Positions 7,693 through 14,486 of a stretch of 26,387 nucleotides of DNA are shown here, one piece after another (positions within the stretch are counted from its first letter, which is position 1; each line of letters starts with the position of its first letter). Made by a program: the position numbers and the translations under genes. The notes under the pieces were generated by a model. It worked only from the letters and a program-made list of their open reading frames with translations, was not told the DNA's origin and searched no databases. This DNA is from an uncultured Collinsella sp. GTDB lineage: Bacteria; Actinomycetota; Coriobacteriia; Coriobacteriales; Coriobacteriaceae. The DNA lies in the NCBI GenBank assembly GCA_902493615.1, contig CABUQK010000010.1:1-26387 (forward strand), given 5' to 3'.

Positions 7693-8796
7693 TTATTGCA
7701 TTTGGTACGGCGAAAGCATGGCCCGTTGCGAGCAGCTCGCGAACCAAACCGACACGAGCGCGAACATGAAGCCGTTGGCAAAACCGTTGGCAAACTGCAT
7801 CGCACCGCGCTTCCACCATAGCAGGCTGCGATGAAGCACGCCGTCCGAAAGCACCATGAACAGGCCCATGGTAAACGGAATAAAGCACATCACGGCAAAG
7901 GCAGAGAACACGCCCGAGATGGCCGAGAGTACCAAAAACGGCGCCACGATGCCCATCAGGTAAAAACCGGTACGAGCTTTGCCTTCCAAGCGCTCGGCCT
8001 CAACATGGGCGCGGCCCACCAGGTCGCCGCCCGCGGCACCGTTGGTGCCAGCATGACCCATGCCGCTAATGCGGACCTCGTCGCCATCGTGCGTGCCGGC
8101 AGGAAACTCAATCGTCTGCTCGGAGGTTACGCGAGTACGACCGCTGCCACCGCAATCAGGGCAGGGGTCTGCCACGACCTTACCGGAACCGCCGCACTCG
8201 GGGCAGACCGACTGGAACGTGCCCGCACCAAACAGGAAGGACAGGTCGACGTCGATGTGGCCGCGGCCACCGCAGCTCGGGCAGGTATGGGCATGCTCGG
8301 AGGAGACAGAACCCGAGCCGCCGCAGTGACCACAGGTATCGAAGCGCGTATAGCGGACGGTCTTGCGGGCACCGCCCTTGGCCTCCTTGGCGTCGAGTTT
8401 GATATCGACGACCACATTGGCGCCGTTCTCGGGATTGTAGGCAGCCTGTCCACGACGCTGCTGGCCCCAGGCACCGCCAAAAGGAAAGCCGCCCTCAAAA
8501 GGATTGCCATAACCCGTGCTGCCGGCGTAGCCGCCACCATAGGGCGAAGCCGTAGGAGCACCGGCAAAGGGATTGCCAGAACGCATGGCGTCGTAGCGCG
8601 CACGTTTTTGCTCATCCGAAAGCACGGCGTAGGCCTCGGAAACCTCTTTGAACTTTTCCTCGGCATCCGGCTCTTTGTTGACGTCCGGATGGAGCTTGCG
8701 GGCCTTTTGCTGGAAGGCTTTTTGAATATCACGCGAGGTGGCGTCCTTGGAGACACCCAGAATCTCGTAGTAATCTTTTTCGTTCATCGTCGCCAT
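7693..8796 (-). CDS. DnaJ-like protein with a C-terminal membrane region
   Basis: The 367-residue protein starts as a type I DnaJ: J domain (7-70) with HPD at 36-38, a long Gly/Phe/Ala linker (74-120), and four CxxCGGxG zinc repeats between 155 and 219. It continues through the rest of C-terminal domain I (EFPAGTHDGDEVRISGMG). After about residue 266 it departs from the family. Domain II and the dimerisation tail are missing. Instead residues 277-317 are strongly hydrophobic (probably two helices), and a third hydrophobic stretch lies at 337-355. It may be a membrane-anchored J protein recruiting DnaK to the membrane; that is inference. The ATG at 8794-8796 has AGGAGG nine bases upstream. A start at Met4 (8787) is less well placed. 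I do not recognise the membrane part. Confidence 0.85.
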   Translation of the reverse strand: MATMNEKDYYEILGVSKDATSRDIQKAFQQKARKLHPDVNKEPDAEEKFKEVSEAYAVLSDEQKRARYDAMRSGNPFAGAPTASPYGGGYAGSTGYGNPFEGGFPFGGAWGQQRRGQAAYNPENGANVVVDIKLDAKEAKGGARKTVRYTRFDTCGHCGGSGSVSSEHAHTCPSCGGRGHIDVDLSFLFGAGTFQSVCPECGGSGKVVADPCPDCGGSGRTRVTSEQTIEFPAGTHDGDEVRISGMGHAGTNGAAGGDLVGRAHVEAERLEGKARTGFYLMGIVAPFLVLSAISGVFSAFAVMCFIPFTMGLFMVLSDGVLHRSLLWWKRGAMQFANGFANGFMFALVSVWFASCSQRAMLSPYQMQ

Positions 8797-8838
8797 GCGC
8801 GGCAACCTCCTGCTCACAGCAGCGTATATATTTCGGTA

Positions 8839-8844
8839 ATTCTA
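8839..8844 (-). promoter_or_regulatory. Possible promoter of the DnaJ-like gene
   Basis: TAGAAT lies in the 58-base gap after hemW, about 42 bases before the start codon. It is preceded by CCGCTCGGG, the same 11-mer context (CCGCTCGGGTA) found at the lepA -10. No -35 consensus is visible. No CIRCE operator is seen. Confidence 0.35.
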
Positions 8845-8854
8845 CCCGAGCGGC

Positions 8855-10087
8855 CTAAGCTAGATCCCAAAACAGCTCGAACAGAACATTTCCATCGAGC
8901 CAGCCCAGGTGTGTCGGCGCTAAACGAGCTCGAACATGGCCCGCGACAACATCTGCCGAAGTAAAGGGTCCCTCATGGACCCCGAGCGTCTCGGGCACCC
9001 AAGTGGCAAGACCCAATTCGAGTGCGCGATCGCAAGCGGCTGCCAGCTCACACGCTGGGATGACGCAAGCTGCACGAACCAACAGGTCGGACGCGACACC
9101 ACGCGTCATGCGACAAGCGAGCATCAGGTCTTCAGCCGCAGCCTCGCGCTGCGACAGATATTCGGTCTCGAACGCCATCGCGTCATCGTCACGTTGCACC
9201 AGACGCACGCGGTACGCATCGCCTCGAGAAGACACGCCGGGGAACAAACCTGCAAGACGGTCGAAATCCTCGGCGTCGAGCATGCCCGCGGCAGAACGAC
9301 CCAGGCCCAGATAGCCCCGTCCGGTCCAGTAGGCAATGTTATGGGCGCACTCATGGCCGTCGAGCGCGTAGCTCGCCACCTCATACGGGTGATAGCCGGC
9401 GGCACCCAGGAGCTCGCGTGCCAAGTCCATGCACGAAGCCTGAAAATCCTCGTCGGGCTCGAGCGACTCGTCGCGGCACGCCATGCGATAAAGGGGCGAC
9501 CCCTCCTCAAGCGTGAGCGGGTAGACCGACACATGATGCGGGGCCGCCGCCAGCACGCCATCGAGCGTGCGCTTCCAACTCGCTGCGGACTGCCCGGGAA
9601 GTCCGCACATAAGGTCGCACGACACATCAAGCCCAGCGTTCTTGACCGTCGCGATGGCGGCGAGCGCCCGATCGGCATCGTGAATACGGCCGATGGCAGT
9701 AAGTTCGGCGTTATCGAGCGTTTGCACGCCCAGAGAGACGCGTGTGACACCAACCTTGACAAGTGCAGTAGCAAGCTCGGCGGTCAGCGACTCGGGATTG
9801 GCCTCGCAGGTAAACTCAACGGGGGCACACCACGCACGAATACGCCGCGCCAGCTCCACCAGGCGCTCCCCCGCCAGCGACGGCGTACCGCCACCAACAT
9901 AGAAGGTGCGGATCTGGTCAAGGGCATCAGCCTTGCCAAAAGCATCGAGACGCGCGAACAACTGCTCAAAATAGGCATCGAGCGCAGCGCTCAGGTCGCA
10001 CGGAGCAAAACTGCGCGAGTCAAAGTCGCAGTACCGGCACTTTTGAGCGCAAAACGGCACGTGCACGTACAGTGCGGTAACGGCCAC
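8855..10087 (-). CDS. hemW: Radical SAM protein HemW (heme chaperone, formerly HemN-like)
   Basis: HemW is a radical-SAM family protein now viewed as a heme-binding chaperone rather than a coproporphyrinogen oxidase. The 4Fe-4S motif is C13-x3-C17-x2-C20 (CAQKCRYC) near the N-terminus. Further blocks are YVGGGTPS, CEANPES, SLGVQT and the HemW-type HNIAYWTGRGYLGLG. The length of 410 is slightly above the usual ~380. The start is GTG at 10085-10087, two bases after the dusB stop, with GGAGG seven bases upstream. True HemN is less likely because the HN-x2-YW motif and length fit HemW. Confidence 0.9.
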   Translation of the reverse strand: MAVTALYVHVPFCAQKCRYCDFDSRSFAPCDLSAALDAYFEQLFARLDAFGKADALDQIRTFYVGGGTPSLAGERLVELARRIRAWCAPVEFTCEANPESLTAELATALVKVGVTRVSLGVQTLDNAELTAIGRIHDADRALAAIATVKNAGLDVSCDLMCGLPGQSAASWKRTLDGVLAAAPHHVSVYPLTLEEGSPLYRMACRDESLEPDEDFQASCMDLARELLGAAGYHPYEVASYALDGHECAHNIAYWTGRGYLGLGRSAAGMLDAEDFDRLAGLFPGVSSRGDAYRVRLVQRDDDAMAFETEYLSQREAAAEDLMLACRMTRGVASDLLVRAACVIPACELAAACDRALELGLATWVPETLGVHEGPFTSADVVAGHVRARLAPTHLGWLDGNVLFELFWDLA

Positions 10088-10089
10088 CC

Positions 10090-11133
10090 TTAAGCCTCCA
10101 GAGGATGAGGGGGCACCGATTCGCCGGCGGCAAGGGCGGCCTCGCAGGCCACCACATCGCGCTCGATCTCATCGACCAGTGCCATAAACTCCTCGTAAGT
10201 GGAACAGCGCACCACATGGGCACGCCAACCGGCGGCATGGGGCATGCCTTTTAAGTACCAGCTTGCATACGTGCGGGCACGCGACATGAGCGGCAGGAGC
10301 TCATGCGTCAGCGTTAGGTGCTCACGCAGGGCGTCCAGGCGCTCGACCGAGCTGCGCGGCGGCACCGGTATGCCATCGAGCGCAAGAGCGCGAGCATCAC
10401 CAAAGACCCAGGGATTACCGTAGATACCGCGCGCGATAAACACCGCGCTGGCACCCGAGTTGCGCAGATGCTCCGCGGCATCCTCGGCCGAGAACACATC
10501 GCCCGAACCAATCACGGGAATCTCAACGGCGTCGGCAACCTCATCGACGACCGACCAATCGGCCTGGCCCGTATAGAGCTGCGTGGCGCAACGACCATGC
10601 ACGGCGACTGCGGCAGCCCCTGCGCCCTCAAGCATCTGGGCAAATGTCGCGGCATTGCGGTCCTCGGCATAAAAGCCTTTGCGAATCTTGACGGTCACGG
10701 GCACGTGCGCCGCGCCCACCGTGGCCTCGACGATCTTCTCCGCCAGGTCGGGCGTGCGCATGAGCGCCGAGCCCTCGCCCTTGGTAACAACCTTGCGGGC
10801 GGGGCATGCCATATTGATATCGATGAGCGACAGGCGATCGCCAACGCGCTCCTCGACGGCAGCGACGGCGCTCGCAAACTGATCGGGCCTGGAGCCAAAG
10901 AGTTGCACGCAAATCTGCTGCTCCTCGTCGGCCGGTAGCACCAGGCGCCAGGTCTTGTTGCTGGCATAGGCAAGGCCCGCCACGCTCACCATCTCACTGT
11001 AGGCAAGGTTGGCACCGCGACGGCGGCACATGATGCGGTAGGCAGGGTCGGTCACGCCCGCCATGGGAGCCATAAGGAACGGCTGCTCGGCATAGGCGCC
11101 CAGCAGCCGCTTGCTGTATTCGGAAAGCGCCAT
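10090..11133 (-). CDS. dusB: tRNA-dihydrouridine synthase, DusB type
   Basis: Dus enzymes reduce uridine to dihydrouridine in tRNA D-loops with FMN and NADPH. The 347-residue protein has the FMN-barrel opening FLMAPMAGVTDPAYR, SEMVS, VQLFGSRP, the catalytic cysteine C110 in INMACPARKV, and the phosphate-binding segments VHGR and IGSGDV, then GIYGNPW. The helical C-terminal domain follows. The ATG at 11131-11133 lies four bases after the lepA stop with only a weak GAGTAGG upstream, so coupling to lepA translation is likely. Assignment to DusB rather than another Dus rests on overall similarity. Confidence 0.9.
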   Translation of the reverse strand: MALSEYSKRLLGAYAEQPFLMAPMAGVTDPAYRIMCRRRGANLAYSEMVSVAGLAYASNKTWRLVLPADEEQQICVQLFGSRPDQFASAVAAVEERVGDRLSLIDINMACPARKVVTKGEGSALMRTPDLAEKIVEATVGAAHVPVTVKIRKGFYAEDRNAATFAQMLEGAGAAAVAVHGRCATQLYTGQADWSVVDEVADAVEIPVIGSGDVFSAEDAAEHLRNSGASAVFIARGIYGNPWVFGDARALALDGIPVPPRSSVERLDALREHLTLTHELLPLMSRARTYASWYLKGMPHAAGWRAHVVRCSTYEEFMALVDEIERDVVACEAALAAGESVPPHPLEA

Positions 11134-11137
11134 AGAC

Positions 11138-12949
11138 CTACTCGTCCACCTTGAGGATCGCCATAAAGGCCTCCTGCGGGACCTCGACCGATCCGATGGC
11201 CTTCATGCGCTTCTTGCCCTCTTTCTGCTTCTCGAGCAGTTTGCGCTTACGCGAGATATCGCCGCCGTAGCACTTAGCAAGCACGTCCTTGCGACGCGCC
11301 TTGACGGTGGAGCGGGCAATGATCTTATTGCCGATAGCACCCTGGATGGGCACCTCGAACAGCTGACGCGGGATGATCTCCTTAAGCTTGTCGCACAGGC
11401 CACGGGCCAGACCATAGGCCTTGTCCTTGTGGACGATAAACGACAGCGCGTCCACCTCGTCGCCCGAAAGCAAGATATCGAGCTTAACGAGCTCGGAGGG
11501 ACGGTACTCGTTGAACTCGTAGTCGAGCGAGGCATAGCCCTTGGTACGACTCTTGAGCTGGTCAAAGAAGTCCAGGATGAGCTCGGCGAGCGGCATGTCA
11601 AAGCGCATCTCGACCGATTTGCTCGTGAGATGGATCATGTCGGTTGTAATGCCACGGTGCTCGATAGCGAGCTGCATGACGGCACCCGTATACTCGGGCG
11701 GGCAGATGATCTTAGCCTTGAGGTAGGGTTCCTCGATACGCTCGATGCGCGTGGCCTCGGGAAGATCCTGCGGGCTACGGACATCAATCATTTCGCCGTC
11801 GGTCTTGTAGACGTGATAGTCGACCGAGGGACTCGTGGCAATGAGGTCCAGGTTGAACTCGCGCTCCAGGCGTTCCTTGACGACTTCCATGTGCAGCAGG
11901 CCCAGGAAGCCCACGCGGAAGCCAAAGCCGAGCGCCACCGAGGTCTCGGGCTCCCACACCAACGACGGGTCGTTGACGTGCAGCTTATCGAGCGCGTCAC
12001 GCAGGTTCTCGTAGTCCTTGTTATCGATCGGGAACAGGCCCGTATAGACCATGGGCTTAGCCTCGCGGTAGCCGGGAAGCGGCTCGGGGCAGGGATTCGA
12101 CGCCCACGTGAGGGTATCGCCCACGCGAACGGCCTCGGGGTCCTTCAGGCCCGTGACCACGTAGCCGACCTCGCCGACCGTCAGCGCGTCAACCGGGGTC
12201 TCGGCAGGACGCTTGACACCCACGCCGTCGACCAAAAAGTCGCCCTCTGCCTGCATCATGCGCAGGGTATCGCCCTTTTTGATGGAGCCGTCAAAAACGC
12301 GCACCGTGGCCACCACGCCGCGATACTCGTCAAAGTACGAATCCAGAATGAGCGCTTTGAGCGGAGCGTTTGCATCGCCCTTAGGCGGCGAAATCAAAAA
12401 GACAATGGACTCCAGCAGATCGTGGATGCCCTCGCCGGTCTTGCCCGAGACACACACGGCATCATCGGCAGGAATCGCCAGGTCATCCTCGATCTCGGTC
12501 TTAACCTCATCGGGATGGGCCGAGGGCAGGTCGATCTTGTTGATGGCCGGCACAATGTCCAGATTGGCGTTCATGGCGAGCGTCGCGTTGGAGACGGTCT
12601 GCGCCTCGACGCCCTGCGTGGCGTCGACAACGAGCACCGCGCCCTCACAGGCTGCCAGCGAGCGCGAGACCTCATAGGTAAAGTCCACGTGGCCCGGCGT
12701 ATCGATCAGATTGAACTGATACGTCTCGCCATCGTCGGCGTCATAGGACACGCGAACGGCATTGGACTTGATCGTAATGCCGCGCTCGCGCTCGATATCC
12801 ATGGTGTCGAGCAGCTGCGACTCCATGTCGCGCTCGTCGACGGTATGGGTGAGCTCGAGGATGCGATCGCTGATCGTGGACTTGCCATGGTCGATGTGCG
12901 CAACAATCGAGAAGTTGCGGATGTGGGAAATGTCAATTGAAGTATTCAT
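11138..12949 (-). CDS. lepA: Elongation factor 4 (LepA)
   Basis: LepA is a ribosome-associated GTPase related to EF-G that acts during initiation or ribosome biogenesis and is proposed to back-translocate stalled ribosomes. The 603-residue protein has AHIDHGKST (17-25), RGITI, DTPGHVDF (83-90) and NKID (137-140), then the LepA-specific C-terminal domain ending near KVDE. The ATG at 12947-12949 gives the family N-terminus MNTSIDISHIRNFSIVAHID. No ribosome-binding site precedes it; a TAAGAT box seven bases upstream suggests a leaderless mRNA. It is the first gene of the long run to recO. Confidence 0.96.
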   Translation of the reverse strand: MNTSIDISHIRNFSIVAHIDHGKSTISDRILELTHTVDERDMESQLLDTMDIERERGITIKSNAVRVSYDADDGETYQFNLIDTPGHVDFTYEVSRSLAACEGAVLVVDATQGVEAQTVSNATLAMNANLDIVPAINKIDLPSAHPDEVKTEIEDDLAIPADDAVCVSGKTGEGIHDLLESIVFLISPPKGDANAPLKALILDSYFDEYRGVVATVRVFDGSIKKGDTLRMMQAEGDFLVDGVGVKRPAETPVDALTVGEVGYVVTGLKDPEAVRVGDTLTWASNPCPEPLPGYREAKPMVYTGLFPIDNKDYENLRDALDKLHVNDPSLVWEPETSVALGFGFRVGFLGLLHMEVVKERLEREFNLDLIATSPSVDYHVYKTDGEMIDVRSPQDLPEATRIERIEEPYLKAKIICPPEYTGAVMQLAIEHRGITTDMIHLTSKSVEMRFDMPLAELILDFFDQLKSRTKGYASLDYEFNEYRPSELVKLDILLSGDEVDALSFIVHKDKAYGLARGLCDKLKEIIPRQLFEVPIQGAIGNKIIARSTVKARRKDVLAKCYGGDISRKRKLLEKQKEGKKRMKAIGSVEVPQEAFMAILKVDE

Positions 12950-12956
12950 GCGGACT

Positions 12957-12962
12957 ATCTTA
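12957..12962 (-). promoter_or_regulatory. lepA -10 box, probably for a leaderless mRNA
   Basis: TAAGAT on the minus strand is followed by seven bases and then the lepA ATG, so transcription should begin at or next to the start codon. No Shine-Dalgarno sequence fits in the 25 bases after the rpsT terminator. The upstream CCGCTCGGGTA is shared with the gap before the DnaJ-like gene. A -35 is not clear. Confidence 0.5.
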
Positions 12963-12974
12963 CCCGAGCGGTAC

Positions 12975-13008
12975 AAAAAATGGAGCCTGTTCCATAAAAC
13001 AGGCTCCA
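12975..13008 (-). terminator. Intrinsic terminator after rpsT
   Basis: A perfect 11-bp stem TGGAGCCTGTT/AACAGGCTCCA (12981-13008), extendable by three A-T pairs, is followed on the minus strand by six T. The hairpin begins about 37 bases after the rpsT stop and separates rpsT from lepA. Confidence 0.92.
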
Positions 13009-13045
13009 TTTATGCGCGTAATCTGTGTGGTGTGAAATTTACAAC

Positions 13046-13312
13046 TTAGGCGTTGATGCTGTTCACGAGCTTGGCAAGACCGGACTTGCGGTTGGAAGCC
13101 TGGTTCTTGTGGATAACATGCTTGGCGGCAGCCATGTCGAGACGCTTGGTGACGGTCTTGAGGGCAGCCTGGGCCTTCTCGGCGTCGCCCTCGGCGACGG
13201 CGGACTGGACGTGCTTGGTCAGCGTCTTGAGCTCGGACTTGACAGCCTTGTTACGCATGCGAGCTGCCTCATTGGTGCGGATACGCTTCTTCTGAGACTT
13301 GATGTTTGCCAC
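13046..13312 (-). CDS. rpsT: 30S ribosomal protein S20
   Basis: S20 is a helical 16S rRNA-binding protein needed early in 30S assembly. The 88-residue protein begins with the family's ANIKSQKKRIRTNEAARMRNK-type opening and ends NRKSGLAKLVNSINA, very rich in Lys, Arg and Ala. The start is GTG at 13310-13312 with AAAGGAA eight bases upstream; in-frame ATG codons further out would add residues unknown in S20. It forms a one-gene unit with its own promoter and terminator, next to lepA and holA as in Firmicutes. Confidence 0.95.
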   Translation of the reverse strand: MANIKSQKKRIRTNEAARMRNKAVKSELKTLTKHVQSAVAEGDAEKAQAALKTVTKRLDMAAAKHVIHKNQASNRKSGLAKLVNSINA

Positions 13313-13387
13313 TTCTGGAGTTCCTTTCGAGTTCCTTGCAAAAAATGTATGACACCTCTGAGACACGGTGAGGTCATGCAAGCGCCT

Positions 13388-13396
13388 ACTATAGCA
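13388..13396 (-). promoter_or_regulatory. rpsT promoter (extended -10)
   Basis: TGCTATAGT on the minus strand is an extended -10 about 75 bases before rpsT. The base before it gives GTGCTATAGT, identical to the element upstream of rpmB. A -35 is weak at the usual spacing; a TTGACA lies 32 bases upstream, too far to pair with this box. The leader can form a small ACCTC/GAGGT stem. Confidence 0.65.
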
Positions 13397-13445
13397 CGCT
13401 CCCTCTCAAAGGGATAGAACGAATTTGTCAAATAGGCAGGTATCA

Positions 13446-14408
13446 TCACGATTTTCTCAAGATGTTCGTAATCCAGAGCAAAAGCGCGGTCTGAGAATCG
13501 GCCGAACCCTTGAGCGCGAGCTCCACATCGACCGCGCCCTCGAGCGCTGCGACGAGCTCTACCATCGAAAAGCGACGTGCCCAGGTCAGGTGATTCTTGA
13601 CCTGCCAGGACTGAAGCTTGAGTGTTGCGGCCAGCTCACGACCCTGACCGCGCGCATCGAGCGCCTTGGCGACGATCAGCTCGCGGATGCGGCCGCACAG
13701 CAATGTATAAGTCCACACGTAGCTCTTAGCGGGCAATAGATTGAAAAGCTCGAGCGAGCGTCGCATGTCACGGGCCGAGACCGCATTGAGAAAGTCCCAG
13801 GGTTGAACCTCGGCAGTGCGCACAATCCAGCGCTCCACATCGGCAAGCTCAATCTGGGGCGCCTCGACCATCTGAGCAAGCTTAGCCAAGTCGTTATCGA
13901 GCATGCGAGTGTTTTCACCCGAACGCGAGACGAGCTCCTCGGCGGCCGCCGTCGAGATCGACTTGCCGTGCTGCGTCGCCATCTGCTGCACGCGGCGCGG
14001 TAGCTCCCAGCGCTTGGTGCCGGAGCAATCGATCACAGCCTTCTTGTCGATCTTGGCGATCGCCTTATACAGGCGCGTGTTCTTGGCAAGCGAGTCGGCG
14101 ATGATGAGGCAGACCGTTGTGGGGCTGGGACTCGCAAGATACTCGACGAGCGGCTCCGAGACCGCCTTGGCGAGCTTTGAGCAACCGTCAAGGATTACCA
14201 GGCGAAACTCGCTGCCCATCGGAAAGGTGTTAAGCGATCCGATAATGGACTCGATATCGGGGTCCTTGGTCATGTCGCGCTCGTCGAGGTTGAACTCAAC
14301 CATACCCGACTTTTCCAGACGCGCTTTCATACGCGAGACGGCGTGATCGCGCTTGACTCCGTCGGTACCGACAATCAGATATGCCGGCAGCAGACCGGTT
14401 TCGGACAT
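13446..14408 (-). CDS. holA: DNA polymerase III subunit delta
   Basis: HolA is the clamp-loader subunit that opens the beta sliding clamp. The 320-residue protein follows the delta pattern: an N-terminal AAA+-like fold without a functional P-loop (PAYLIVGTDGVKRDHAV), a central region with LDNDLAKLAQMVE, and a C-terminal helical collar domain with WDFLNAVSARDMRRSLELF. The ATG at 14406-14408 was chosen over upstream in-frame starts because GGGAGGGGAG lies just before it. Placement between comEC and rpsT is the conserved Gram-positive arrangement. Confidence 0.93.
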   Translation of the reverse strand: MSETGLLPAYLIVGTDGVKRDHAVSRMKARLEKSGMVEFNLDERDMTKDPDIESIIGSLNTFPMGSEFRLVILDGCSKLAKAVSEPLVEYLASPSPTTVCLIIADSLAKNTRLYKAIAKIDKKAVIDCSGTKRWELPRRVQQMATQHGKSISTAAAEELVSRSGENTRMLDNDLAKLAQMVEAPQIELADVERWIVRTAEVQPWDFLNAVSARDMRRSLELFNLLPAKSYVWTYTLLCGRIRELIVAKALDARGQGRELAATLKLQSWQVKNHLTWARRFSMVELVAALEGAVDVELALKGSADSQTALLLWITNILRKS

Positions 14409-14448
14409 TGCGCTCCCCTCCCGCAGGCCTTCGTATTCGTTCCGTGCC

Positions 14449-14478
14449 ATTCTAGCCCAGGGACCCACCACACGCCAA
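14449..14478 (-). promoter_or_regulatory. Candidate holA promoter
   Basis: TAGAAT (14449-14454, five of six to consensus) has TTGGCG 18 bases upstream (14473-14478) in the 78-base gap after comEC. It lies about 40 bases before the holA start. Confidence 0.4.
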
Positions 14479-14486
14479 CGACGTCG

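Noticed and set aside
7693..7990. Frameshift as cause of the unusual DnaJ-like tail
   Set aside because: The other frames across this stretch show no remnant of DnaJ domain II, and the tail is coherently hydrophobic.
11111..12940. Long plus-strand open frame (609 codons) opposite lepA
   Set aside because: The same shadow effect; lepA is clear on the minus strand over the whole length.
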